DNA of 30,582 nt from Pseudomonadota bacterium (lineage in GTDB: Bacteria > Pseudomonadota > Gammaproteobacteria > Steroidobacterales > Steroidobacteraceae), in the NCBI GenBank assembly GCA_023433465.1, contig JAEZCR010000242.1, positions 1-30,582 of the forward strand. The letters are read 5' to 3'. The translations under genes and the position numbers were made by a program. A model generated the notes under the pieces. That model had not been told where the DNA came from, did not search any database, and was given only the letters and a program-made list of their open reading frames with translations. Below, piece after piece: positions 6,402-14,000 of this stretch (positions within the stretch are counted from its first letter, which is position 1; the number at the start of each line of letters is the position of its first letter).

Positions 6402-8810
6402 ATGGCTCGTTCATTGAAGAACCTGCTCTGGTGCTGCGCGGCCCTGGTCCTGGCATTCGGCCACGTGCCGGATGCGCTCGCGCAGTCACCCGGCTGTACC
6501 GTCACGTACACATGGCCCACGTGGGTCGGAGGCAATGGCTTCGGCGCCAACCTCGTCATCACCAACAACGGCCCGTCCATCACGAATGGCTGGACGCTCA
6601 CGTTCGATTTCCCGAACGGGCAGCGACTGCAGAACGGCTGGCCCGTGGCCTTCTCGCAGCCAGCGAACAGTTCGACGCTTACGATTTCATCCAACGCGGC
6701 GTGGAACCAGAGCATCCCGAGCGGGCAGAGCTTCACCGTCGGATTCAACGGCACCTTCAGCGGCGCCAACAATCCGCCGGCCTCGTTCACGCTGAACGGC
6801 ACGGTGTGCGGCGCGCCGCCGGCCAACACGCCGCCGACCGTGTCGATCACTTCGCCGGCCAGCAACCAGCAGTTCCCGGCAGGCACGACCAGCGTGAACC
6901 TGGCGGCCACCGCGACCGATACGGGCGGCGTGCAACGCGTGGAGTTCCGCGTCGACGGCAACCTGGTCGCCACCGACACGAGCTCGCCGTACTCGTTCAC
7001 GGCGACGGGTCTCGGGCCCGGCGCGCACGCGGCATCGGCGACGGCGTTCGACAACGGCAACCCGCAACTGAGCGCGGTTTCGACGGTGTCGTTCTCGATC
7101 GGCAGTGCGCCCACGCCATCGATCAGCTTCACGCCCACGACGTTGTCGATCGCGGGCGGCCAGAGCGGCACGGCATCGGTGCGGCTGAGCGCGGCGCCGG
7201 CCGGCACGGTTACCGTCGCGATCGCGCGCACCGGCAGCACCGCGATCACGCATTCGCCGACCAGCGTGCAACTCAGCGGAACCAACTGGAACGCGGGCGT
7301 CAACGTGACCTTCACCGCGGCGGCCGGCACCGCGGCCGCGAGCTCGACGTTCACGGGCACGGCCTCGGGTTACACCGCGGGCTCCGTCGTAGTTAGCCGA
7401 TCCACCGCGACCAACGCGCTGTTCCGCGTGAACTCGCAGGGACGCATCACGAAGAACGGCGAGTTGTTCCCGGTGCGCTGCGGTTCCTGGTTCGGCCTCG
7501 AGGGACGGCATGAACCCTCGAACGACCCGGTGAACCCGAGCGGCGCCGCGATGGAGCAGTACGTCGGCAACACGTCCTGGGCCAACGGCGGCCAGGGCAC
7601 CGGCCGGACGATCGCGCAGACAATGCAGGAGATCTCCGGCATGGGCATCAACGTGATCCGCCTGCCGCTCGTTCCACAGACGCTGAACCCGAACGATCCG
7701 CAGGGCACGGGCACCGTGCTCAAGAATCACTCGTCGGTGCGCATCGCCAATTCGCGGCTCGCGCTCGAGACGATGATCCGCGCGGCCGACGCGGCCAACA
7801 TCGAGGTCATGCTCGATGTGCACTCGTGCTCCAACTACATCGGCTGGCGCGCGGGCCGCTTCGATGCGCGGCCGCCGTGGTCGGACGCGGACCGCGACAA
7901 CTACGACTTCAAGCGCGAGAACTACTCGTGCGCGGCGACCCTCAATCCGCCGTCGGTGACCACCTCGCATCCGTACGACACCACGATGTGGCTCGACAAC
8001 CTGCGCACGCTCGCGGGCCTGGGCGCGTCGCTCGGCGTGGACAACATCATCGGCATCGACATTTTCAACGAGCCGCACGACTACACATGGGCGGAGTGGA
8101 AGTCGCTGACCGAGCAGGCATACGCGGCGATCAACGCGGTGAACCCGAACCTGCTGCTGTTCGTGCAGGGCATCGGCACCAACGCCGGCACACAGGACGG
8201 CACGCCGACGACGGTGTCACCGCAGCCGCATGGCGACGAATTCTCGAATCCGAACTGGGGCGAGAACCTGTTCGAGGCCGGGACGAACCCGATCAACGTA
8301 CCGAAGTCGCAGCTCGTGTTCTCGCCGCACACCTATGGGCCGTCGGTGTTCGTGCAGCGGATGTTCATGGACCCGGCGCAGACCCAATGCACCGGGCTCG
8401 AAGGCGACGCGGCGGGCGACGCCGACTGCAACATCGTGATCAATCCGACGCTGCTGCGGCAGGGCTGGGAGGAACACTTCGGCTTCCTGAAGCAGCAGAA
8501 CTTCGCGATCGTCGTGGGTGAGTTCGGCGGCAACATGGACTGGCCGCGCGGCCAGGCCAGCATCCGCGACCGCAACCGCTGGAGCCACATTACGCCGGGC
8601 GTGGACACGCAGTGGCAGAACGCCTTCGTCGACTACATGGTCGAGAAGGGCATCGAGGGCTGCTACTGGTCCATCAATCCGGAATCCGGCGACACCGCCG
8701 GCTGGTACGGCCACGCCTACGACCCGATCAGCAACACGTCGGGCTGGGGCGAGTGGCGGCCGTTCGACCAGCGGAAGACGAATTTGCTGAACAGACTCTG
8801 GGGACGATAA
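6402..8810 (+). CDS. Secreted modular GH5 endoglucanase with N-terminal CBM2
   Basis: Protein of 802 aa with AAGGGAG at 6387-6393 as ribosome site. Signal peptide at about 1-28 (ending DALAQ). Residues 30-132 form a CBM2-like cellulose-binding module with cysteines at each end and exposed Trp positions (TYTWPTW, NAAWNQSIPSG). Residues 140-230 are a bacterial Ig-like domain (PPTVSITSPASNQQF). Residues 237-335 are a second Ig/Calx-beta-like domain. From about 340 onward is the GH5 catalytic domain: INVIRLPLV, LDVHSC, FNEPHDYTW with E557 as acid/base, SPHTYGPSV, and VVGEFGG with E707 as nucleophile. It should cut cellulose or related beta-glucans outside the cell. The catalytic part resembles the Xanthomonas-type cellulases (subfamily GH5_1 likely). 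The module order, CBM first and catalytic domain last, is the reverse of those enzymes. Confidence 0.93.
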   Translation: MARSLKNLLWCCAALVLAFGHVPDALAQSPGCTVTYTWPTWVGGNGFGANLVITNNGPSITNGWTLTFDFPNGQRLQNGWPVAFSQPANSSTLTISSNAAWNQSIPSGQSFTVGFNGTFSGANNPPASFTLNGTVCGAPPANTPPTVSITSPASNQQFPAGTTSVNLAATATDTGGVQRVEFRVDGNLVATDTSSPYSFTATGLGPGAHAASATAFDNGNPQLSAVSTVSFSIGSAPTPSISFTPTTLSIAGGQSGTASVRLSAAPAGTVTVAIARTGSTAITHSPTSVQLSGTNWNAGVNVTFTAAAGTAAASSTFTGTASGYTAGSVVVSRSTATNALFRVNSQGRITKNGELFPVRCGSWFGLEGRHEPSNDPVNPSGAAMEQYVGNTSWANGGQGTGRTIAQTMQEISGMGINVIRLPLVPQTLNPNDPQGTGTVLKNHSSVRIANSRLALETMIRAADAANIEVMLDVHSCSNYIGWRAGRFDARPPWSDADRDNYDFKRENYSCAATLNPPSVTTSHPYDTTMWLDNLRTLAGLGASLGVDNIIGIDIFNEPHDYTWAEWKSLTEQAYAAINAVNPNLLLFVQGIGTNAGTQDGTPTTVSPQPHGDEFSNPNWGENLFEAGTNPINVPKSQLVFSPHTYGPSVFVQRMFMDPAQTQCTGLEGDAAGDADCNIVINPTLLRQGWEEHFGFLKQQNFAIVVGEFGGNMDWPRGQASIRDRNRWSHITPGVDTQWQNAFVDYMVEKGIEGCYWSINPESGDTAGWYGHAYDPISNTSGWGEWRPFDQRKTNLLNRLWGR

Positions 8811-8833
8811 CCTGCCGAATCGCGGCGTCTTGC

Positions 8834-8875
8834 AGCCGGGACTGGCGTCATGCCAGTCTCGGCTTGTTTTTGTTT
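8834..8875 (+). terminator. Strong rho-independent terminator after the cellulase
   Basis: A 13-bp stem, AGCCGGGACTGGC paired with GCCAGTCTCGGCT (one G-T pair), with loop GTCAT and tail TGTTTTTGTTT. It ends only about 20 bp before the start codon of the next gene on the same strand. Confidence 0.85.
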
Positions 8876-8894
8876 GATTCGATTCGGGGGAGCA

Positions 8895-9413
8895 ATGAAC
8901 AAGAAAATCCTGCGCGCCGCGGTACTCGCGAGCGCGATGCTGGCGCTGGGCGCTCCGGCCATTTCAGCGGACGAAAACAAGGCCGAAGCGCCGAGCGAAA
9001 TGATCATCTACGACAATGCGCTCGGACCGGGCTGGGAGAACTGGAGCTGGGCCACGACCGAGCTCAGCATCGAGGTTCCCGGCAGCCCGCGTAAGCCGAT
9101 CAGGGTCGAATCCGCTCCGTGGCAGGCGCTGTACCTGCATCACGCGCCGTTCAAGGGCGCCGATTACAAGCGGATCACGTTCCTGATCCAGGGCACGGTA
9201 CCGGAAGCCGAGGTGCGGCTGTTCGCGCTGGTGGACGGCAAGGTCGTCGGCGAAGGCCGGCCGGTCAAGTTCAAGAATACCGGCTGGACCAAGGTGGAAG
9301 TGCCGCTGGTCACGCTCGGCATCGAAGATCAGCTGATCGACGGGTTCTGGCTGCAGAACGGCGAGACCGAACTGCCCAAGTACTACGTCACGGACATCAA
9401 GCTGTTCCAGTAG
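8895..9413 (+). CDS. Small secreted beta-sandwich protein, carbohydrate-binding-like
   Basis: Protein of 172 aa with GGGGGAG just upstream of the ATG and a signal peptide at about 1-25 (ending AISA). The mature part begins IYDNALGPGWENWSWA and continues in short strands to a final YYVTDIKLFQ. This resembles the galactose-binding-like sandwich modules that occur as add-on domains of glycoside hydrolases, here as a free-standing protein. No catalytic motif is seen. Lying next to the cellulase, it may help bind or sense plant polysaccharide; that role is inference. The cellulase terminator sits between the two genes, so its expression depends on read-through or on a promoter within or before that hairpin. 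Confidence 0.8.
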   Translation: MNKKILRAAVLASAMLALGAPAISADENKAEAPSEMIIYDNALGPGWENWSWATTELSIEVPGSPRKPIRVESAPWQALYLHHAPFKGADYKRITFLIQGTVPEAEVRLFALVDGKVVGEGRPVKFKNTGWTKVEVPLVTLGIEDQLIDGFWLQNGETELPKYYVTDIKLFQ

Positions 9414-9424
9414 CCGGGCGGTAG

Positions 9425-10807
9425 CTAGGCGGCGAGGCTGCCGCGGAGGTCGTCCAACGCGCCGACGAATCGTCCGTGCCAGCGCCTCATCGAATTCGCG
9501 CGCAGCGCCGCCAGCATCGACTGGTGGCGCTCGCGCCGCTCGCCGAGCGGCATCGTGAGCGCCTGCTGGATGGCGTGCGCGACCCCGCGCGTGTCATACG
9601 GATTCACGAGCACGGCGCTGCCGAGCTCGTGCGCCGCGCCCGCGAACGTCGACAACACCAGCACGCCGGGATCGGCCGGGTCCTGCGCGGCGACGAACTC
9701 CTTGGCGACGAGATTCATGCCGTCGCGCACGGGCGTGACGATGCCGATGAGCGCGCAGCGCAGGAAACCCATGAGCGTGTCGCGCGGAAAGTTGCGGTTG
9801 AGGTAACGGATCGGCGTCCAGTCCGGCTCGCCGAAGCGGCCGTTGGCGCGGCCCGTCACCTGCTCGAGCTCGCGCCGGATCTCCGAGTACGCGCGCACGT
9901 CGGTGCGCGACAGCGGCGCGATCTGCATGAACGTGACGCGGTTGCGATTCTCGGGATGCGCTTCGAGGAACCGTTCGTAAGCGCGGAATCGCTGCACCAG
10001 GCCCTTGCTGTAATCGAGCCGGTCGACGCCGACCATGAGGCGCCTGCCTAACAACCCGGCGACCATCTTGCGGCACTCCTCGAGCTGGACAGCTTCCGCC
10101 GCCTGCGTCTGGATCGCGTCGACGTCCACACCGATGGGACAGACCAGCGTGAGCACGCGGCGTCCCGCCAGCGTGATCGCCGAGTCGGTGATTTCGGCCT
10201 CGGGCCACACGTGTTTCACCGCCGAGCGGAACGCATCGAGATCGAGCCGGGTCTGGAATCCGATGAGATCGTGCGCAAGCAGATCGCGCAGCAGCTCCGC
10301 GAACACCGGCAACACGCGCAGGATCTCGGTACCCGGAAACGGGATGTGCAGGAAGAAGCCGATGGGCTGGCGCACGCCCGCGTCGCGCAGCTTCTGCGCG
10401 AGCGGGATCAGATGGTAGTCGTGCACCCAGATCATGTCGTCACGCGTGAGCAGCGTCGCGAGCTCGTTGGCGAAGCGGTAGTTGGTACGGTGATACGCCT
10501 CGTACTGCGCATCGGAATAGCGGAAGTCGTTGACGAAGCTGTGGAACAGCGGCCAGAGCACCGAATTCGAGAATCCGAGGTACGAGTCCCGGTATTCCGT
10601 CTCCTCCATGCCGGTGGTGACGTATTCGACGTTGCCGCGCCGCTCGATGGTTGGAGGCGTGATCAGATTCGTCGTCTCGCCGCTCCAGCCGAACCACAGG
10701 CCGCCGCGGCTTTGCATCGCCGCCAGCAGGCCGACCACGAGCCCGCCGGGCGACGCCCCGCGCTTGGGGATCGAAACCCGGTTCGAAACCGCGACGAGTC
10801 TGCTCAC
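9425..10807 (-). CDS. otsA: Trehalose-6-phosphate synthase (GT20)
   Basis: Protein of 460 aa that joins UDP-glucose (or another NDP-glucose) to glucose-6-phosphate to give trehalose-6-phosphate. The full GT20 motif set is present: VSNRVSIPKRGASPGGL at the N-terminus, WFGWSG, WVHDYHLIPLAQKLR, FFLHIPFPGTEILRVLP, VDRLDYSKGL, and TPVRDGMNLVAKEFVAAQ with LSTFAGAAHEL. The start is GTG at 10807, overlapping the otsB stop (GTGA), so the phosphatase is translated first and the synthase is coupled to it. It converges on the small secreted protein gene with only 11 bp between stop codons. Trehalose is an osmoprotectant and desiccation protectant. Confidence 0.97.
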   Translation of the reverse strand: MSRLVAVSNRVSIPKRGASPGGLVVGLLAAMQSRGGLWFGWSGETTNLITPPTIERRGNVEYVTTGMEETEYRDSYLGFSNSVLWPLFHSFVNDFRYSDAQYEAYHRTNYRFANELATLLTRDDMIWVHDYHLIPLAQKLRDAGVRQPIGFFLHIPFPGTEILRVLPVFAELLRDLLAHDLIGFQTRLDLDAFRSAVKHVWPEAEITDSAITLAGRRVLTLVCPIGVDVDAIQTQAAEAVQLEECRKMVAGLLGRRLMVGVDRLDYSKGLVQRFRAYERFLEAHPENRNRVTFMQIAPLSRTDVRAYSEIRRELEQVTGRANGRFGEPDWTPIRYLNRNFPRDTLMGFLRCALIGIVTPVRDGMNLVAKEFVAAQDPADPGVLVLSTFAGAAHELGSAVLVNPYDTRGVAHAIQQALTMPLGERRERHQSMLAALRANSMRRWHGRFVGALDDLRGSLAA

Positions 10808-11544
10808 GCGGCCCTTCGCAGCAGGAAGGACTCGAGCCAGCGGCGCACCGCGGCAGGGTTTGGCAGATGCCAGTCCGCGGCGATCCGCTGCCCGACGCTG
10901 ATCGCATGCCCCTTGTAGCGGCGGATCGCGGCGAAGCCGTCGAGGTCCGTCGAATCGTCGCCGATGAAGATCGGGTAGCGCCCGGCGAACGGTGATTCCT
11001 GCATGAAGGCTTCTATCGCGGTGGCCTTCGTGAACGTCGCCGGCTTGATCTCGAAGACGTGGTCGCCTTCGAACAGCTCGTAGCTGGGCGGGAGCGAACT
11101 CACGAACCGGAGCAGCAGCGCGCGCAGCGGGCCTTCGAGCTGCGGCGCGCGCCGGAAATGCAGCGCGGCCGCGCAGCCCTTGTCCTCGATGAGAACATCG
11201 TCGAGCGCGGACAGCGGTCCACGAATGCGCTCGAGAAAATCACCCAGGCCGTCGCCGCGGAACGCAGGCCGCATCCACTTGCCGTCCGCGTCGCGACGCT
11301 CGCAGCCGTGCACGCCCGCCGCCGCGAGGTACAGCGGCTCGAACAGCTCGTCGATGTCCGTGATCGAGCGGCCGCTCACGAACGCGACCGCGCCCTCACA
11401 CAGGCGGTCGAGCTGGCGCAGCAGGGCTCGCAGCGGCTCGTCGACGCGTACGCCATCCGGGGTCGAAGCGAAGTCGAGCAGGGTGCCATCGATATCCAGG
11501 AACAGGCAGCAACGCGTGGCTGCGGGCAAGGGCGGCGAGGTCAT
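10804..11544 (-). CDS. otsB: Trehalose-6-phosphate phosphatase (HAD family)
   Basis: Protein of 246 aa. The HAD nucleophile motif is D17-x-D19 (LFLDIDGTLLDF); motif II is AFVSGRS; the late motif is PIFIGDDSTDLDGF, which binds magnesium. It removes phosphate from trehalose-6-phosphate made by OtsA, the next gene downstream (4-bp overlap). No Shine-Dalgarno is seen before the ATG; instead TAGAAT (minus strand, 11556-11551) lies 6 nt before it, the arrangement expected of a leaderless mRNA. A palindrome that could bind the divergent MarR regulator covers the spacer of this promoter. Confidence 0.96.
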   Translation of the reverse strand: MTSPPLPAATRCCLFLDIDGTLLDFASTPDGVRVDEPLRALLRQLDRLCEGAVAFVSGRSITDIDELFEPLYLAAAGVHGCERRDADGKWMRPAFRGDGLGDFLERIRGPLSALDDVLIEDKGCAAALHFRRAPQLEGPLRALLLRFVSSLPPSYELFEGDHVFEIKPATFTKATAIEAFMQESPFAGRYPIFIGDDSTDLDGFAAIRRYKGHAISVGQRIAADWHLPNPAAVRRWLESFLLRRAA

Positions 11545-11550
11545 TGATTC

Positions 11551-11556
11551 ATTCTA
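11551..11556 (-). promoter_or_regulatory. Candidate otsB -10 element, leaderless start
   Basis: TAGAAT on the minus strand (5 of 6 to TATAAT), followed by 6 nt and then the otsB ATG, which puts the expected transcription start at the A of the start codon. The -35 region is weak (TTCATG), so an activator or a degenerate -35 is likely. Confidence 0.45.
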
Positions 11557-11571
11557 CGCAATCATTGCTAG
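11554..11571. promoter_or_regulatory. Palindromic operator candidate between otsB and marR
   Basis: GCAAT-C-ATTGC is a perfect dyad flanked by CTA and TAG (CTACGCAATCATTGCTAG, with one extra C in the left arm). It lies in the AT-richer 88-bp gap between the divergent otsB and marR genes and overlaps both inferred promoters. Its size and position suit a MarR-family dimer. Confidence 0.5.
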
Positions 11572-11596
11572 ACATGAACTATTGACTTTGCATAAG
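11569..11596 (+). promoter_or_regulatory. Candidate marR promoter
   Basis: TAGACA (11569-11574, 5 of 6 to the -35 consensus), a 16-bp spacer, then CATAAG (11591-11596, 4 of 6 to the -10 consensus). The -35 shares bases with the palindrome at 11554-11571, which would allow autorepression. Confidence 0.4.
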
Positions 11597-11632
11597 CGCG
11601 AAGGTGATCACGTCCTGATACGCTTGGCCCCC

Positions 11633-12142
11633 GTGAAGAAACGAGCCTCATCCGAAGACGCCGCCCGTGCCGCGCTCGAGAGTCGCGCGCTGCTCTCGGC
11701 CCGGGCCCTCGTGGATCGAATGCGCGCGTTGTATCGCGAGCTCGAACAGATGACCGGCGCGCCGATCACACTGCATCGGGCGCTGGTCTGCATCGGCAAC
11801 GAGCCGGGATTGCCGGCATCCAAACTCGCCGCGCAGCTCGGCATGCAGCGCCCAGCGGTGAGCCAGCTCCTGAAAAACCTCGCCGCGCGCGGCTGGATCG
11901 AGCGCCGGCGCAACGACGCCGATCAGCGCGCGATCCAGATCCACATCACCGCCGCGGGCAAGGCGATCCTGCAGGCGACCGCCGGCCGCGCGGTGTTCAC
12001 GTTGCAGCGCGCCGTGTGCAGCCTGCCGAGCCGCGAGCTCGAACAGTTCGCGGACGGCCTCGAGTTGCTGCTCGTGCAGCTTCCGGAACGCAAGCCCGCC
12101 GAGATTCCCTCGCGCAGAGCGCGGGAAAGGCGCATTGCGTAA
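11633..12142 (+). CDS. MarR-family transcriptional regulator
   Basis: Protein of 169 aa from the GTG at 11633. Winged-helix core: ALVCIGNEPGLPASKLAAQL, recognition helix MQRPAVSQLLKNLAARGWI, and wing RRRNDADQRAIQIHITAAG, all typical of MarR. These dimers bind short palindromes and often release DNA on binding phenols, antibiotics or oxidants. The start is uncertain: no Shine-Dalgarno fits the GTG well, and in-frame TTG (11624) or CTG (11615) codons lie closer to a GGTGATC match at 11603-11609. It is divergent from otsBA and 73 bp upstream of the metal cluster, so it could control either or both. Confidence 0.88.
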   Translation: MKKRASSEDAARAALESRALLSARALVDRMRALYRELEQMTGAPITLHRALVCIGNEPGLPASKLAAQLGMQRPAVSQLLKNLAARGWIERRRNDADQRAIQIHITAAGKAILQATAGRAVFTLQRAVCSLPSRELEQFADGLELLLVQLPERKPAEIPSRRARERRIA

Positions 12143-12167
12143 GCCGGGGCCCTCGATTGACGCCGAT

Positions 12168-12181
12168 ACCGATCGATCGGT
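12168..12181. promoter_or_regulatory. Perfect 14-bp palindrome before the metal cluster
   Basis: ACCGATCGATCGGT lies 34 bp before the first gene of the metal cluster, just after a TTGACG hexamer (12157-12162). It is a candidate operator. It differs in sequence from the otsB-marR palindrome, so the two are not obviously read by the same protein. Confidence 0.4.
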
Positions 12182-12203
12182 GGCGATCGCGGCGCGATGG
12201 GTT

Positions 12204-12209
12204 TATGTT
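12204..12209 (+). promoter_or_regulatory. Candidate -10 element before the CopL-like gene
   Basis: TATGTT (4 of 6 to TATAAT) followed by 6 nt and the ATG at 12216. No Shine-Dalgarno is present, so this may be a leaderless start. The same hexamer precedes the hydrolase gene at 29853. Confidence 0.3.
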
Positions 12210-12215
12210 GGGCGC

Positions 12216-12551
12216 ATGGTCCGCCTCCTCCGGCCGCTCGTATACGTACTTGCTTTGATGCAGTTTGTGTCGACGCCCGTGCTCGCGGCCGCGATTCCCG
12301 CGGCCTACGGCGACGTGATGCCTTGCCACGGAGACTTGGCGCCCGCCGCGGGCGAGGATCATTGCCCATGTTGTCCTGACGGCATCGGCACCATTGCCGG
12401 CTGCCTCGCGGCATGTGCCGGCGCGGCCGCCACTCCGCTGGACTTCCTGATTCCGATTGGCGCCGAGCGCGTCGATCCCATCCAGATTCTCGACGTCATC
12501 TCGAAGGGCGATCCCAGCGACCCTCCGCTGAAGCCACCACCGATTCTTTAG
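12216..12551 (+). CDS. Small exported Cys/His-rich protein, CopL/DUF2946-like
   Basis: Protein of 111 aa with a signal peptide or N-terminal membrane helix (about 1-26), then a cluster of potential metal ligands: C37-H38, H49, C50, C52-C53, C63 and C67 (HCPCCPDG, CLAACAG). The C-terminus is plain and Pro-rich (PPLKPPPIL). The pattern recalls CopL-like and DUF2946 proteins that accompany copper-resistance genes, but the match is by pattern only. The ATG at 12216 is preferred over an upstream start because the signal peptide begins there. It heads a run of metal-related genes on the same strand, which supports a metal-binding or sensing role in the periplasm. Confidence 0.7.
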   Translation: MVRLLRPLVYVLALMQFVSTPVLAAAIPAAYGDVMPCHGDLAPAAGEDHCPCCPDGIGTIAGCLAACAGAAATPLDFLIPIGAERVDPIQILDVISKGDPSDPPLKPPPIL

Positions 12552-12566
12552 AACGCGCCTCGAAGT

Positions 12567-12591
12567 CGCGCCGGGCGATATGCCCGGCGCG
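12567..12591 (+). other. Long perfect RNA hairpin between metal-cluster genes
   Basis: CGCGCCGGGC-GATAT-GCCCGGCGCG: a 10-bp perfect stem with a 5-nt loop in the 65-bp gap after the CopL-like gene. There is no T-run after it, so it is more likely an mRNA-stability or partial-attenuation element than a full terminator. Confidence 0.6.
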
Positions 12592-12616
12592 TATTGCCTC
12601 GTGTTCGGAGAATCAC

Positions 12617-13270
12617 ATGATCAACAGATACCTTGGGGCGGGCGCATTGGCGCTCGCCATGGCGCCGTGGGCGGCGCAATCGAAACCCATCGCGTTCGCG
12701 CATGGCACCACCGTCATGGCGGAGTATGGCGCAGGCACCATGACCGAGGCGCAGGTGTTCTACGCGCCGAAGTACTTCCTGTCGGTCGGCGGCGGATACC
12801 TGGAGCTGACCAGCGACCTGGACGGCCGGCGGCGCGAGATCGCGTACGCGCGGGCTAACTACCTCGTCAGGCGCTGGAATCTCGAATCCGCGCAGGCGAA
12901 CGTGTTCGCGTGGGGAGGCGCGGGCGAGGCCTCCTTGAGCGAGACGAACGCCCACGAGTTCGCCTGGAACGCGGGCGCGCAGGTCGATTACGAAACCCGT
13001 CGCGTCTACGCATCGCTCAAGACCGACCTGCATCGGGCCGATGCGTTTTCCCATCGCATAGATACGCTGCAGCTCGGCGTCGCGCCGTACGAGCACGACT
13101 TCGACACGTTGGCCACCTGGTTCGTGATCCAGGGACGTCGCTACTCGGGCGGCATATACGACGGCACCGAATGGGCGGCGCTGGTGCGTCTGTTCAAACG
13201 CGGTGCCTGGATCGAAGCCGGCGTCACCGCGGACGGCAAGCTTCAGGCCATGGCCATGGTCAATTTCTGA
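12617..13270 (+). CDS. Outer-membrane-like beta-barrel protein of unknown function
   Basis: Protein of 217 aa with a signal peptide (about 1-22, ending AAQS). The rest is mostly alternating hydrophobic/polar strands with many Tyr, Trp and Phe (YFLSVGGGYLELTSDLDG, NVFAWGGAGEASL, YETRRVYASLKTDL) and it ends in Phe (AMVNF), the usual terminal signature of outer-membrane barrels. I do not recognise the family. It lies between the CopL-like and HMA genes, so it may be an outer-membrane part of a metal uptake or efflux route. ATG at 12617 chosen because it opens the signal peptide. Confidence 0.72.
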   Translation: MINRYLGAGALALAMAPWAAQSKPIAFAHGTTVMAEYGAGTMTEAQVFYAPKYFLSVGGGYLELTSDLDGRRREIAYARANYLVRRWNLESAQANVFAWGGAGEASLSETNAHEFAWNAGAQVDYETRRVYASLKTDLHRADAFSHRIDTLQLGVAPYEHDFDTLATWFVIQGRRYSGGIYDGTEWAALVRLFKRGAWIEAGVTADGKLQAMAMVNF

Positions 13271-13285
13271 ATTCAGGAGCACATC

Positions 13286-13603
13286 ATGAAAAAGTTGTTT
13301 GCAATCGTCGCGTTCGTGGCCTGCATGACCACCTCGGCGGGGACGGTGGAGATGAAGGTCTACGGACTCGTTTGCGGGTTCTGCGCGCAGGGCATCGAAA
13401 AGACCTTGCGGAAGAATCCGGCCACGACCGACGTCATCGTCAGCCTCGAGAAACAGCTCGTGGCCGTCGAGACGCGCGAAGGACAGGACATCTCGGACGC
13501 GGATCTCACGAAGGCGCTCACCGATTCGGGCTACGACGTCAAGGGCATCACGCGACCGGGCCGTCCCATGGCGGAAATCCGGGCGAGTCTCGCGAAGCCG
13601 TGA
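13286..13603 (+). CDS. Periplasmic heavy-metal-associated (HMA) protein, MerP-like
   Basis: Protein of 105 aa with a signal peptide (about 1-18) and one HMA fold. The metal site is C30-G-F-C33 in YGLVCGFCAQGIEKTL; the usual GMTC lead-in is replaced by GLVC. The second half follows the HMA pattern (VIVSLEKQLVAVETREGQ, ALTDSGYDVKGI). HMA proteins of this type bind Hg(II), Cu(I) or similar soft metals and hand them to a membrane carrier. Its stop overlaps the start of the MerT-like gene (TGATG), which supports a carrier-chaperone pair. AGGAGC lies before the ATG. Confidence 0.88.
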   Translation: MKKLFAIVAFVACMTTSAGTVEMKVYGLVCGFCAQGIEKTLRKNPATTDVIVSLEKQLVAVETREGQDISDADLTKALTDSGYDVKGITRPGRPMAEIRASLAKP

Positions 13604-13977
13604 TGGACCCGCTCAAACGCAACGTCGGCGCCGCCTTCGGTAGTTTGCTCGCGAGCGCCGCGACGCTGGTGTGCTGCGTGCTTCCGGCCGTGCTGGTGTC
13701 GATCGGCGCCGGAGCGGCCGTCGTGGGCCTCGTAACCGCGTTTCCGCAGCTCGTCTGGCTGTCGCAGAACAAGGCTGTCGTTTTCGGCGTCGCGGGTCTG
13801 GTGCTCGCGGCGGCCGGAGCGATGTTGTGGAATGCGCGGCGCCTGCCCTGTCCGACCGAACCCGCTGCCGCACGCGCGTGCATGCGATTGCGGGCCATCA
13901 GCGCGTGGTTGTACGGCATCTCGCTCGTGTCCATCCTGCTGGGCTCCTTGTTCGCATTCGTGTTGCCGCGCTGGTAG
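13603..13977 (+). CDS. MerT-like small inner-membrane metal carrier
   Basis: Protein of 124 aa with three hydrophobic helices, the topology of MerT. A vicinal cysteine pair C24-C25 sits in helix 1 (ATLVCCVLPAVLV), as in MerT. A second pair, C83 and C93, lies in the loop before helix 3, where MerT also has two cysteines. It would take metal from the HMA protein and pass it inward. The ATG shares one base with the preceding stop (TGATG), so translation is coupled. No mercuric reductase, organomercurial lyase or MerR is visible, so mercury specificity is not shown. Confidence 0.82.
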   Translation: MDPLKRNVGAAFGSLLASAATLVCCVLPAVLVSIGAGAAVVGLVTAFPQLVWLSQNKAVVFGVAGLVLAAAGAMLWNARRLPCPTEPAAARACMRLRAISAWLYGISLVSILLGSLFAFVLPRW

Positions 13978-14000
13978 TTCGGGTGGGTTAACCTCGCCGC

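Noticed and set aside
12413..12616. Longer start for the outer-membrane-like protein
   Set aside because: It would overlap the CopL-like gene and the hairpin and bury the signal peptide. ATG at 12617 fits better.
12216..13977. Naming this a mercury-resistance (mer) operon
   Set aside because: MerP- and MerT-like genes are present, but there is no merA, merB or merR in the window and the cysteine spacing differs, so the metal is not established.
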